A stretch of 20,759 bases of DNA from positions 1 to 20,759 of the IMG/VR virus record IMGVR_UViG_3300032242_002204; one strand, written 5' to 3'. Below, piece by piece: positions 14,762 to 20,759 of this stretch. The notes under the pieces are model-generated. The model was not told the origin of the DNA. It searched no databases and saw only the letters and a program-made list of their open reading frames with translations. Position 1 is the first letter of the stretch. Each line of letters begins with the position of its first letter. The DNA comes from a virus. The position numbers and the translations under genes are program-made.

Positions 14762-15376
14762 TTAAGGTTCCTGAACCGTTACGTTGCGATCTATACGGCG
14801 AGTTTTGTCTTCTTGTTTGAGGGCTGCCAATGCGTCCGAATAATATCCCTTCCACATTTGCAGTTTGTCCAATGCTTTTAAATAGCCTTGAGCTTGCAGC
14901 AAAGTGCCGTATAGCATAGCTTGTGGGGCAATAGCTGTCCATAGATTTTGTTGATTCACTTGATCTAATGGTTGAATCTCGGCGTAGTAAATAATTTCTA
15001 CTGGGTAGTTTTGATCTGGTGCTGGCGCAAAGTTCCAGTTACTATAGTCATAATCAGCATAATACAGCGGCTTACCGTTATCAGACTCTGATAGGTATTG
15101 TGCTATATAGTCTTGACTACGAAGCAACACAGGTGCGCCATTCACTTTCATAGACACCGTTTTACGCCAACGTGCCGGTTTGTTCAGCACTGTTTGATTT
15201 TGCGCCAAGTTGCTTTCCACCACAATCAGTTGCAGGTAAGTCTTAAGCTCAGCTGCAATTGACGACTCAGCCAACGCAATCAGGTTAGGAATCTGCGCAA
15301 TAAAATCTGGATCGTTACGTTCCATGTATTGCTGGACATTAAGTACCAGCGAATCATAGGTCATTATTACGCTCAT
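14762..15376 (-). CDS. Head-tail adaptor-like protein (SU10/gp11-type)
   Basis: The 204-residue product begins MTYDSLVLNVQQYMERNDPDFI followed by QIPNLIALAESSIAAELK, the helical pattern of head-to-tail adaptor proteins of phage SU10 and relatives, which bind under the portal and join it to the nozzle. The central part is a small beta region (PVLLRSQDYIAQYL to YYADYDYSNWNFAPAPDQ), and the C-terminal helices (QAMLYGTLLQAQGYLKALDK onward) match the end of this family. The start overlaps the stop of the upstream gene as ATGA (15373-15376). A second in-frame ATG at 15364 begins MTYDS and could be the true start. Neither has a strong ribosome site, so coupling is likely. Confidence 0.7.
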   Translation of the reverse strand: MSVIMTYDSLVLNVQQYMERNDPDFIAQIPNLIALAESSIAAELKTYLQLIVVESNLAQNQTVLNKPARWRKTVSMKVNGAPVLLRSQDYIAQYLSESDNGKPLYYADYDYSNWNFAPAPDQNYPVEIIYYAEIQPLDQVNQQNLWTAIAPQAMLYGTLLQAQGYLKALDKLQMWKGYYSDALAALKQEDKTRRIDRNVTVQEP

Positions 15377-16452
15377 CGTGTGTAGTAACTTATATTAGGT
15401 TGGAAGTAGATCGGTGACTTGTCACGATCTTCGTCTTCAAATTCAGTGCGAGCCTGCAGCGCCAGTTTTTCCAAATACGCCACTCGGTCTAAATTTGCGT
15501 CCGGCAATTGCATTGCCAGTTTGTGTGACAAGGCAGCTTGGAAGTAAGGAACAGCACGATCTGGCATGTACAGTTCGTTAGTTAGTGAGCCCACGTCTTG
15601 GGGCTGCAATTCCAAAATAAACGAAAACACTTGGAAGTTGTTGTTAGGCACAGGCCACAGATACATCTGCGGAACGATCTGGCGATCAAACCAATACTGT
15701 AGTGTGCGCTGACTTGGGAATTGCTTGTTTGGCAGCGAGAAATAATCGGTACGATTAAGTCTTGCCATTGGAATGACTTGTTGGCTTTGAGCAAACTGAA
15801 TAGAGCGCAACGAGAATGTGTTGGCCGTATCACGGTTTTTAAGGCGATAGAAATAAAACTGCTGGGTTACATTAATTCCAAAGTAAGCCCAGTTACGGTC
15901 AGACAAAGTGGTCTCTGGAAACGATTCCCATACAGACCAGTTAACACCATCATTACTTACCTCAAGGTCCAGATTATAAATAGCAGTACCAGAAGGAGCA
16001 TAGGCATTAAAACCAACATAAAATATGCGAGTTTGTTGGCCGTACGCTGCACCAAAATAGTTTTCAGATAAGGTAGACGTTGCATGTAGGTTTAAATCAC
16101 TGTTAGTGTTTTGATCAAACAGGATTGGTGCTGATGAGTTATCCACTGGCAATACGCCAGAGATAGATGGGTTAACAATGTAGACCCAGTTAGCCTCTAA
16201 TACATCCACGCAATTAGGTGGCATATAAAGAACTTGCTGGTTAGTCTGCGGTCCCAGCACTTCAACCTTTTGTAACCAAATATTAATACCGCGGTTTGCG
16301 CTATTCTGTAAAATGTAGAACAGTGCTTGACGACCAGCATTAACATACTCAGGCGTGATTTCTTCTGCCGTTTTACCAGCATCACGATAGGCGTACGAGA
16401 TCAACTGATCTACAGTGATCTTGGTTTTGTTGTACGTATTAGAATACGCCAT
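15373..16452 (-). CDS. Head-tail adaptor/connector-like protein with inserted beta domain
   Basis: A 359-residue protein. Residues 11-65 (TKITVDQLISYAYRDAGKTA, PEYVNAGRQALFYILQNSAN, GINIWLQ) match the helical start of P22 gp4-like connector proteins. Residues about 230-340 (RLNRTDYFSLPNKQFPSQRT, YWFDRQIVPQMYLWPVPN, PYFQAALSHKLAMQLPD) continue this fold. Between them, at about 120-225, is an extra beta domain: GFNAYAPSGTAIYNLDLEVS, DGVNWSVWESF, FYFYRLKNRDTANTFSLRSI. It has the rhythm of a discoidin-like or carbohydrate-binding jelly roll. The protein probably sits at the portal-tail junction with the domain exposed outside. It follows the 55-residue gene by two bases and overlaps the next gene by four, a compact translational unit. 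Confidence 0.6.
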   Translation of the reverse strand: MAYSNTYNKTKITVDQLISYAYRDAGKTAEEITPEYVNAGRQALFYILQNSANRGINIWLQKVEVLGPQTNQQVLYMPPNCVDVLEANWVYIVNPSISGVLPVDNSSAPILFDQNTNSDLNLHATSTLSENYFGAAYGQQTRIFYVGFNAYAPSGTAIYNLDLEVSNDGVNWSVWESFPETTLSDRNWAYFGINVTQQFYFYRLKNRDTANTFSLRSIQFAQSQQVIPMARLNRTDYFSLPNKQFPSQRTLQYWFDRQIVPQMYLWPVPNNNFQVFSFILELQPQDVGSLTNELYMPDRAVPYFQAALSHKLAMQLPDANLDRVAYLEKLALQARTEFEDEDRDKSPIYFQPNISYYTR

Positions 16453-16454
16453 TA

Positions 16455-16622
16455 TTACCTTCCGCGGCCAGCGGCTCGCTTCATTACTTTTTGAGGCAGG
16501 TTGGGTTGTGCTTTGCCAGCTTTGATAAACTCTTTGCCAACCTTTTTAGGAATGCCCAAAGTAGATTTACCAGCGGCTGCGGCGTACATTGCCTTTTGTT
16601 GTTGTTCTGATTTGATTGGCAT
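16455..16622 (-). CDS. Small basic conserved phage protein (55 aa)
   Basis: A 55-codon gene running from ATG at 16620-16622 to TAA at 16455-16457. The product [20 protein letters not shown] continues with [20 protein letters not shown] and ends in a basic GRGR tail. It resembles the many short phage proteins with a start like MPxKSxxQQRxM, akin in style to DUF3008, whose function is unknown. Its ATG shares one base with the stop of the upstream gene (TAATG), and it ends 2 bases before the next start, so it is certainly placed as a gene in the operon. The strong positive charge suggests nucleic-acid contact or a minor head role, by inference. Confidence 0.8.
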   Translation of the reverse strand: MPIKSEQQQKAMYAAAAGKSTLGIPKKVGKEFIKAGKAQPNLPQKVMKRAAGRGR

Positions 16623-17338
16623 TATGAGCAAGTCCCACCAGTCATCATCTTTTTAACTTTGCCACCACTGCGCTTGTATCCCATGTTGTTACGCACATTA
16701 GTAGGTAATTTGGCTAAACCTGGGTTTTCTTCTGCATCAACGTCTTTTAAAGAACCGCCTTGATTCATTTTCTTAGCTTTTCCACCAAGCATTTTAGCCG
16801 TTTTAGAACCCTCTGTTGCTTGTTTATCTAAAGTTTCTTGACCAATACGGTTTTGCTCTGGTGTGCCAATAATATTCTCTTTAATGCTTTTAGCAAAATC
16901 TTGAACACCCTTACTAATTTTAGCGCCCATACTTGGTTTTTCAGATTCAACATAACTGCCGTCTTCGCCGTTATATTTCTTTACCGATTTACCACCGCAC
17001 AACATTGCTGGTTTAAACTTTTTTGCTTTATCAATACTCTTAATATCGGCATTGGTTTTCTTAGCGCCGTATACGCCGCCACCAGTGCTATACTTGCGCA
17101 CGGTGCCGCAATCTTTCTTAGCGCGACCGCCTTTACGCAATTTGGATAGGTCAGTCTTTTCACCCGGGTGCTCTTGTTTGTCATGCATGGCAAATGCCTT
17201 TTTGACAATCTTTTTGTCTTGGGCCACGTCTTCGCTCATTTCAGCTTTTTCAGAGTGACGTGACTTATAAACAGCACCACCTTTTTTATAGCATGGCAAG
17301 TTTTTTACCATCTTTAAGTTTGTTTTAAAGCCTTCCAT
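16622..17338 (-). CDS. Lys/Gly-rich protein with repeated KGG-type motifs
   Basis: A 238-residue, highly basic protein without a recognised enzymatic domain. At least seven Gly-Gly motifs flanked by Lys or hydrophobics are spread along it: [50 protein letters not shown] and [12 protein letters not shown]. An N-terminal [20 protein letters not shown], then [20 protein letters not shown], resembles a recurrent protein of aquatic short-tailed phages of unknown function. It may bind DNA or line the inside of the head. It is the first gene after the lysozyme terminator and promoter-like element, with a good AAGGA ribosome site, so it starts the structural transcription unit. Confidence 0.65.
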   Translation of the reverse strand: MEGFKTNLKMVKNLPCYKKGGAVYKSRHSEKAEMSEDVAQDKKIVKKAFAMHDKQEHPGEKTDLSKLRKGGRAKKDCGTVRKYSTGGGVYGAKKTNADIKSIDKAKKFKPAMLCGGKSVKKYNGEDGSYVESEKPSMGAKISKGVQDFAKSIKENIIGTPEQNRIGQETLDKQATEGSKTAKMLGGKAKKMNQGGSLKDVDAEENPGLAKLPTNVRNNMGYKRSGGKVKKMMTGGTCS

Positions 17339-17360
17339 AATGTTTCCTTAAGGTTGTTCT

Positions 17361-17377
17361 GTATATAATAATGCAAA
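17361..17377 (-). promoter_or_regulatory. Promoter-like 17-base element, copy 2 (before the KGG protein)
   Basis: On the minus strand it reads TTTGCATTATTATATAC, 16 of 17 identical to 11044-11060. Here it lies 22 bases upstream of the start of the KGG-protein gene, a fitting distance for a promoter with a short leader that includes the AAGGA ribosome site. The T-run of the upstream terminator abuts it. No good -35 is visible, so it could be a phage-specific late promoter rather than a plain sigma-70 site. Confidence 0.5.
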
Positions 17378-17399
17378 AAATAGGGCTTTTATGCCCCTA
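17375..17399 (-). terminator. Intrinsic terminator after the lysozyme gene
   Basis: On the minus strand, TA-GGGC and GCCC-TA (with one bulged G) form a stem around the loop ATAAAA, followed by a run of six T. The lysozyme stop codon lies in the loop, so the hairpin begins within the last codons of the gene. The T-run is shared with the start of the promoter-like element just downstream. Confidence 0.65.
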
Positions 17400-17907
17400 A
17401 AAATAGCGCTCTTTCCCGTTTTCTACGGTTAATGAGCACCTCTGGTTTGTTCCACATCAGGATAGCGTCAGCTGCCCCTTTGAGGTCGTTCTCGTTAATC
17501 TTACGCAATACAGTAGACTTACGGAAATTGGTTTCACCAATATTAAAGCACAGGCTGTACAAGGCGTCGTATTGGTTCTGGGTAAGGGGTACCTTCACAT
17601 GGTTGTCAACGGCGTCTTGGCACCACCTTAAATCGCTTTGTAGGAGCTCTTCTACCTGCTCGTCTGTCAGGGTGGCAGTCAGTAGGTGCTGCTCATCGGG
17701 TTTGATCAGATGGCCTACGCCAATGGTCCAAAGCCCTTTGGAGTCCTTGTACGCCTTGTTGCGCAAACCTTCTTCTTTGGTAATGAAGGATAGTGTGGAT
17801 TTTGCTATTGCCATAACGTTTTCTTCAATTTGGGTGTACTTGTCGGTAAAGTGGATTACTGCCACAATGCCCAACAACCACATTGATACTGCTATAAATC
17901 GTTTCAT
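17389..17907 (-). CDS. Endolysin: membrane-anchored T4-type lysozyme (GH24)
   Basis: A 172-residue muramidase that would cut peptidoglycan at lysis. The T4-lysozyme catalytic triad is intact: Glu46, Asp55 and Thr61 (KEEGLRNKAYKDSKGLWTIG, then VGH), with exactly the spacing of Glu11/Asp20/Thr26. The later NQYDALYSLCFNIGETNFRKS and LINRRKRERALF segments are also typical. Residues 4-20 are a hydrophobic N-terminal segment after Lys-Arg, so the enzyme is probably a signal-anchor (SAR-like) endolysin exported by the host Sec system; the domain itself could also start at Met32 as a cytosolic form. The ATG has AAGGAG five bases upstream. It is the last gene of the lysis cassette and is followed by its own terminator. 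Confidence 0.92.
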   Translation of the reverse strand: MKRFIAVSMWLLGIVAVIHFTDKYTQIEENVMAIAKSTLSFITKEEGLRNKAYKDSKGLWTIGVGHLIKPDEQHLLTATLTDEQVEELLQSDLRWCQDAVDNHVKVPLTQNQYDALYSLCFNIGETNFRKSTVLRKINENDLKGAADAILMWNKPEVLINRRKRERALFLGA

Positions 17908-17920
17908 TTTCGCTCCTTAC

Positions 17921-17940
17921 TTTGCGCATAATACCGCAAA
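17921..17940. promoter_or_regulatory. Inverted repeat TTTGCG/CGCAAA upstream of the lysozyme gene
   Basis: TTTGCG (17921-17926) and CGCAAA (17935-17940) are perfect arms around an 8-base loop CATAATAC, in the short gap before the lysozyme gene. The minus strand reads TTTGCGGTATTATGCGC, which matches the promoter-like elements at 13 of 17 positions. It could be a diverged third copy, or a simple hairpin. Confidence 0.3.
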
Positions 17941-17948
17941 TTGGGGTG

Positions 17949-18167
17949 TTACTTTTCGTCTGTACCGATCTTAATACCGGTAATTAAACCAATAAAGCCT
18001 CCAACAATAGTTTGGAAGGCTGGGGTAATGGCTTCAAATATCTTAGTATTGTCTATTGATGGAGTGAATAAACCCACAAGTAACACAAAAACCATACTAA
18101 GAACAATAACGCTAAGAGTGATAGTAGCCAAGAGGGTAACTGTGGCACTGAGTTTTTCCTTTGTCAT
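17949..18167 (-). CDS. Small two-TM membrane protein of the lysis cassette
   Basis: A 72-residue protein with hydrophobic segments at about 8-34 (TVTLLATITLSVIVLSMVFV and on) and 47-66 (TPAFQTIVGGFIGLITGIKI), joined by a polar SIDNTK loop and ending in charged residues. This suggests an in-out-in or out-in-out two-TM protein. Such proteins are common between holin and endolysin genes in aquatic phages. It may be a second holin, an antiholin or a pinholin partner for the anchored lysozyme. Its ATG overlaps the stop of the preceding 50-residue gene (ATGA). No family is assigned. Confidence 0.65.
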   Translation of the reverse strand: MTKEKLSATVTLLATITLSVIVLSMVFVLLVGLFTPSIDNTKIFEAITPAFQTIVGGFIGLITGIKIGTDEK

Positions 18168-18316
18168 TTTTCTTTTTTATTCCAAAGATCAAATAGCACT
18201 TTGACTTTCTCCTCTAAGACAGCAACTCGGTTGTCTGTCTTAGCAAGCACAATTACCAGCGATACAAAGGCTAATAGGAGTGGCCATATTTTGGCAAGTA
18301 TGTCTAGTGTATCCAT
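18164..18316 (-). CDS. 50-aa N-TM/coiled-coil lysis-cassette protein
   Basis: The product begins MDTLDILAKIWPLLLAFVSL, then VIVLAKTDNRVAVLEEKVKV, and ends FDLWNKKEK: one TM segment (residues 8-26) followed by a heptad-like RVAVLEEKVKVL helix. This layout is like XhlA-type or small i-spanin-type proteins. The start ATG (18314-18316) overlaps the holin stop as TAATG. A longer in-frame start at 18382 would overlap the holin gene by 67 bases and is rejected. Its own stop overlaps the next ATG. It probably acts at the inner membrane during lysis; the exact role is unknown. Confidence 0.7.
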   Translation of the reverse strand: MDTLDILAKIWPLLLAFVSLVIVLAKTDNRVAVLEEKVKVLFDLWNKKEK

Positions 18317-18702
18317 TACTTGTTCATTATCTTTTCTAATGTCCTGCCACCAAAGTAGAAAGACATAATGAGCATACCCCACTGACCTAGCAACTCCACA
18401 TAACGCTGATTGGTGTCAATGTTAAAAGCGGACATCATGGCAAAGATAAAGTAGCCTGATATGATGGCAATCAAGGTCATTGGGCGAATGTTTTTAGCCA
18501 GCCAAGAGTCACTGCTTGTGTCAGCTTGAAGCCGTTTAGTTAGCTCTTGGGCTTCGGTAATGTCAGCCTGGATGTCAGCTAACTTACCTTCTTGGGCTAG
18601 TTTGGCTAGTTCTAACTGGGCTTGTGCTTTTTGAGCAGGGTCAGGGATGACCTTGTCAATAATCTTCAGACCAGCGCTAATGATATCGTCAATTGCAAAC
18701 AT
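18316..18702 (-). CDS. Holin of the 3-TM (GTA-type) superfamily
   Basis: A 128-residue protein. The N-terminal half (DKVIPDPAQKAQAQLELAKL, QEGKLADIQADITEAQEL) is a soluble helical region typical of GTA_holin_3TM proteins. After SSDSWLAKNIRPMT come hydrophobic segments at about 75-93 (LIAIISGYFIFAMMSAF) and 104-117 (GQWGMLIMSFYFGG), and the ending FGGRTLEKI is a hallmark of the family. It should form the membrane lesion that starts lysis. It overlaps the gene before it (TAATG, 18700-18704) and the gene after it (TAATG, 18314-18318). Confidence 0.85.
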   Translation of the reverse strand: MFAIDDIISAGLKIIDKVIPDPAQKAQAQLELAKLAQEGKLADIQADITEAQELTKRLQADTSSDSWLAKNIRPMTLIAIISGYFIFAMMSAFNIDTNQRYVELLGQWGMLIMSFYFGGRTLEKIMNK

Positions 18703-18872
18703 TATTGTATCTTAGCTACAATCGCAATCAGGGTGACAATAATAAAACCTGCAGAACCAATGAGTATCTGCTCTAGACGTTTTAGTCTGGCACAGATAGC
18801 ATCATAGCGTACTTCACAGATTCGCTCATGGGCAGATAGAGCTGCCTCGTTTTTATCAATAAATTCGGACAT
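18702..18872 (-). CDS. 56-aa coiled-coil/C-TM lysis-cassette protein
   Basis: A 56-codon gene from ATG at 18870-18872 to TAA at 18702-18704. The product starts MSEFIDKNEAALSAHERICE, has a basic coiled-coil stretch (YDAICARLKRLEQIL) and ends in a TM segment, GSAGFIIVTLIAIVAKIQ. It thus has the opposite order (coil, then TM) to the 50-residue protein on the other side of the holin gene. The layout resembles XhlA family proteins that partner holins. The start overlaps the S74 fibre stop and the stop overlaps the holin start, each as TAATG. Confidence 0.8.
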   Translation of the reverse strand: MSEFIDKNEAALSAHERICEVRYDAICARLKRLEQILIGSAGFIIVTLIAIVAKIQ

Positions 18873-19948
18873 TATTTAGTGGCTTTTAGAATTGCAATTT
18901 CTGCAGAGAGTTCTTGAACTGATTTAACTAACAGATAAATTAATTCAGTGTTATCAAATGTTTTTAAATCTGTTCTTTCTGTATCCCCAGGATTTAATTT
19001 AGTTGGAATTGTTTTGACGCTATTTGGTAATATTTTTGCAACATCATCCGCAATAACACCCAAACCTTTTTGACCTTCTTGTGTATTTCCAAGACCGTTA
19101 AACTCAAAGTTTTTAATCTCAATTTGATTTAATTCAGCCAAACCTTTTTCATATGGGGTAATGTTTCTTTTAATACGAGAATCAGAATAAATAACCCAAG
19201 AAGTACTTGAACCACCTTTATAGCAAGTATAAGCTTGAGCATACATAGCAAGGCTTGCGCCAGTGGTGTTAGATATGTAAAGTCCAGAACCACCATCAGT
19301 TATCATTGCAAGACCAGGATTGCCGTCAAAACTTGAATCTGTATATGTAACGCCATAACCAGCGTGTCCCAACTGCAATGCTCCTGCCCCTAAACCACCG
19401 CTGTAACTAGTATATGTAACGGTAAATTTTTGATCTCCTACAGAGCCAGCGCCAGTTGCACCAAACGACGTTGCATTTATATACCCGCCATTATTAGTAT
19501 TTAATTTAGCCAAACCTGCGGTTGCGGGTGATTGAGAAACAAAACTTGATCCGTTGGAAACAAGTATATTACCAGCGGTTCCAGCTGCAGGAACCCCGTT
19601 ACCACTATAACCAGATTGACCGGATTGACCAGAGTAACCACTAAAGCTGCTGTAACCACTGTATCCGGAGTAACCACTACTACCGCCAGGAGCGCCACTG
19701 CGACCAGAATAGCCTGAGTAGCCAGAAAAGCCACTTACTCCAGAATAGCCTGAGTAGCCAGAAAAGCCGCTATTGCTACCACTACTACCCCGAATGGATG
19801 CTACGTTACCAGCTGCGTCTTTGTAGTACAAGACACCATCGGCGGTGTTGATTGACAACTCACCAGGGATTAAATTGGCGGCCACTGGCACCGCGCTAGG
19901 TACGTTGCTGTGGTATAGCTGTAGTGTGGTGTATCCCGAACTTGCCAT
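18872..19948 (-). CDS. Tail fibre with collagen-like repeats and S74 self-cleaving chaperone
   Basis: A 358-residue fibre. Residues 1-53 (LIPGELSINTADGVLYYKDA) match the short N-terminal module that attaches fibres to the particle. Residues about 55-115 are Gly-x-Ser repeats (GYSGYSGVSGFSG and similar), a collagen-like trimeric shaft. After a beta-rich tip region, residues 255-358 are an intramolecular chaperone, peptidase S74: Ser255 and Lys260 of SDSRIKRNI are the expected Ser-Lys dyad, and the end contains GLGVIADDVAKILP and an ELIYLLVKSVQELSAEI coiled coil. The chaperone trimerises the fibre, then cuts itself off before Ser255. The tip (about 130-254) presumably binds the host receptor. 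The gene follows the accessory gene by 4 bases and overlaps the 56-residue gene. Confidence 0.9.
   Translation of the reverse strand: MASSGYTTLQLYHSNVPSAVPVAANLIPGELSINTADGVLYYKDAAGNVASIRGSSGSNSGFSGYSGYSGVSGFSGYSGYSGRSGAPGGSSGYSGYSGYSSFSGYSGQSGQSGYSGNGVPAAGTAGNILVSNGSSFVSQSPATAGLAKLNTNNGGYINATSFGATGAGSVGDQKFTVTYTSYSGGLGAGALQLGHAGYGVTYTDSSFDGNPGLAMITDGGSGLYISNTTGASLAMYAQAYTCYKGGSSTSWVIYSDSRIKRNITPYEKGLAELNQIEIKNFEFNGLGNTQEGQKGLGVIADDVAKILPNSVKTIPTKLNPGDTERTDLKTFDNTELIYLLVKSVQELSAEIAILKATK
19704..19768. repeat. Direct repeat in the collagen-like shaft (36-bp period)
   Basis: A 29-base sequence is present exactly twice, at 19704-19732 and 19740-19768, 36 bases apart. It encodes the 12-residue units GFSGYSGYSGVS and GFSGYSGYSGRS. 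Such perfect duplication in a shaft region is a likely site of length change by slippage or recombination. Confidence 0.9.
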
Positions 19949-19952
19949 GGTT

Positions 19953-20432
19953 TTAGTTGCTCCACTTTTGCTCTGGCACTGTAGGGAATGTGGGTGCTGT
20001 GGTAGGTGGGTTTACACCCAAGTTACGCACAGTGCTGCGATACGATAAGAACTCAGCTTGGTTGGTAAGGTAAGGGTTTGACACCGCAGGGTCAGCCACA
20101 CTGGCAATTGCAGTCCAATCCGTTGCGGATAGGAGTTGTTGCGCTGTAGCTGTGGTTTGTTGCTGAACTTGAGCCACATAAGCAGCTTGCTGTTCTGGAG
20201 TAAGTTCAAGCACAACCCAAGCCTGATACCACTGACCGTCTGTTAGTTCAGGAGTAGTTTGTTGCACATACTGGGTATATGGGTCATAAGACGGCTGTGG
20301 GCTTTCCATAACAGGAGCGTAAGGTGGGGGTGCCACAAACGGAACTGGAAAGCTTGTGTTGGGGTATTCTGCCTGTATTTGGTTTTGATAAACAGGATAA
20401 GCCAAGGTCTGTGTGTTAATAAATGTTGTCAT
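19953..20432 (-). CDS. Putative tail-fibre assembly/accessory protein (DUF4376-like end)
   Basis: A 159-residue protein. The N-terminal half is Pro/Tyr/Gln-rich (FVAPPPYAPVMESPQPSYDP) and likely extended. The C-terminal half, from ELTPEQQAAYVAQVQQQTTA to QQLLSATDWTAIASV and FLSYRSTVRNLGV, has the pattern (LL..TDWT..., YR..LR.L) of tail fibre assembly chaperones with a DUF4376-like region. Its place between two fibre genes supports that role. AGGACAA lies just upstream of the ATG. It could instead be a structural subunit; I see no catalytic motif. Confidence 0.6.
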   Translation of the reverse strand: MTTFINTQTLAYPVYQNQIQAEYPNTSFPVPFVAPPPYAPVMESPQPSYDPYTQYVQQTTPELTDGQWYQAWVVLELTPEQQAAYVAQVQQQTTATAQQLLSATDWTAIASVADPAVSNPYLTNQAEFLSYRSTVRNLGVNPPTTAPTFPTVPEQKWSN

Positions 20433-20440
20433 AATTTGTC

Positions 20441-20759
20441 CTATGCAATAGCTAAAAAGATATAAGAAGCACCGCTTGTATTAATGGCAGGAAGAACCGC
20501 AGCGTTTACAGTAAATCCACCAGTGGTTGTTGTTACAGAACCTAAAGTGTTTGTTTCTGCTGCTGTGCTGTTCAATAATAAATAAGGGTCTGTAACTGTA
20601 GTCATTCCACGAGCAGTATCGTATGTATACCAATCACCAGTAGAGTCTGTACGCTTGATTAATACAAATCTTGCACCGCCAGTAAATCCGCAGTTAATGG
20701 TCTGCGTAGCGCCTGTGCCTGTGTAAGAACCCACTTTAGATACTCCGGGGCAAGTAGCA
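20441..20759 (-). CDS. C-terminal part of a tail fibre/tail protein (5' end outside window)
   Basis: The frame is open to the window edge, giving 105 residues. The internal GTG at 20734 is not the real start because in-frame codons continue (ATCPGVSKVGSY). The segment CPGVSKVGSYTGTGATQTIN, CGFTGGARFVLIKRTDSTGD, TVNAAVLPAINTSGASYIFL and the final AIA matches a common terminal module of phage tail and fibre proteins. It is beta-rich. The stop lies 8 bases before the next gene, with the AGGACAA ribosome site between. Confidence 0.75.
   Translation of the reverse strand, partial: ATCPGVSKVGSYTGTGATQTINCGFTGGARFVLIKRTDSTGDWYTYDTARGMTTVTDPYLLLNSTAAETNTLGSVTTTTGGFTVNAAVLPAINTSGASYIFLAIA

Noticed and set aside
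16838-17149. Plus-strand frame of 103 codons opposite the KGG protein
   Set aside because: The Phe/Ala-rich product is the mirror of Lys/Gly codons on the minus strand; it has no ribosome site and interrupts an otherwise single-strand operon.
18164-18382. Longer start (18382) for the 50-residue lysis-cassette protein
   Set aside because: It would overlap the holin gene by 67 bases, while the ATG at 18316 forms the same TAATG overlap seen at the other junctions of this cassette.
19600-19790. Repeats in the fibre gene as a possible CRISPR array
   Set aside because: The repeats are in frame, encode Gly-x-Ser units and have no unique spacers of regular length.
1-20759. tRNA, rRNA, integrase, attachment site or insertion sequence
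   Set aside because: I looked for cloverleaf-like intergenic stretches, tyrosine or serine recombinase motifs and transposase frames and saw none; the gaps between genes are too short to hold most RNA genes.

Overview
The window looks like part of a tailed bacteriophage genome. It is nearly all coding (25 genes, two cut by the window ends, no gene-free stretch over about 120 bases) and has two convergent blocks. The plus-strand block (1-5404) is a nucleotide/replication module: the end of an unknown gene, a DUF2815/Enc34-type ssDNA-binding protein, a B12-dependent monomeric class II ribonucleotide reductase, an AT-rich endonuclease VII-like gene, and a family A DNA polymerase with 3'-5' exonuclease. 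The minus-strand block (20759-5405) is a virion and lysis module. The two blocks meet stop codon to stop codon at 5404/5405 with no bases between.

The minus-strand block, in transcription order (high to low coordinates), runs as follows. First come a partial tail-fibre gene, a putative tail-fibre accessory gene, and a fibre with collagen-like repeats and an S74 self-cleaving chaperone domain. Next is a tightly coupled lysis cassette: a 56-aa coiled-coil/TM protein, a 3-TM holin, a 50-aa TM/coiled-coil protein, a 72-aa two-TM protein and a membrane-anchored T4-type lysozyme. After a terminator and a repeated promoter-like element come a Lys/Gly-rich KGG-repeat protein, a 55-aa basic protein, two head-tail adaptor-like proteins, a fibre-like protein, a tail nozzle-like protein and an 88-aa protein. 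A second copy of the hairpin plus promoter-like element then precedes a GNAT acetyltransferase. The block ends with four large proteins that look like internal or ejected virion proteins; the last has a C-terminal region resembling an ADP-ribosyltransferase fold.

The adaptor and nozzle genes, with no visible tape measure or major tail protein, suggest a short-tailed (podovirus-like) particle. The holin and anchored lysozyme suggest a Gram-negative host. The gene set resembles that of uncultured aquatic phages, but the host cannot be read from this window. Terminase, portal and major capsid genes are not here.

The most interesting points are: a nearly identical 17-base element (TTTGCATTATTATATRC) beside a hairpin upstream of two late transcription units; the acetyltransferase gene sitting like a moron behind one of them; Leu at the 762-equivalent position of the polymerase (with Phe at the 766-equivalent); the lysis cassette with mirrored mini-proteins overlapping the holin gene at both ends; the possible ART-like domain; and Gly-Gly motifs recurring in several virion-associated proteins. 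Two real genes of 55 and 56 codons (16455-16622 and 18702-18872) are easy to miss. The apparent early start of the reductase at 927 lies inside a terminator.
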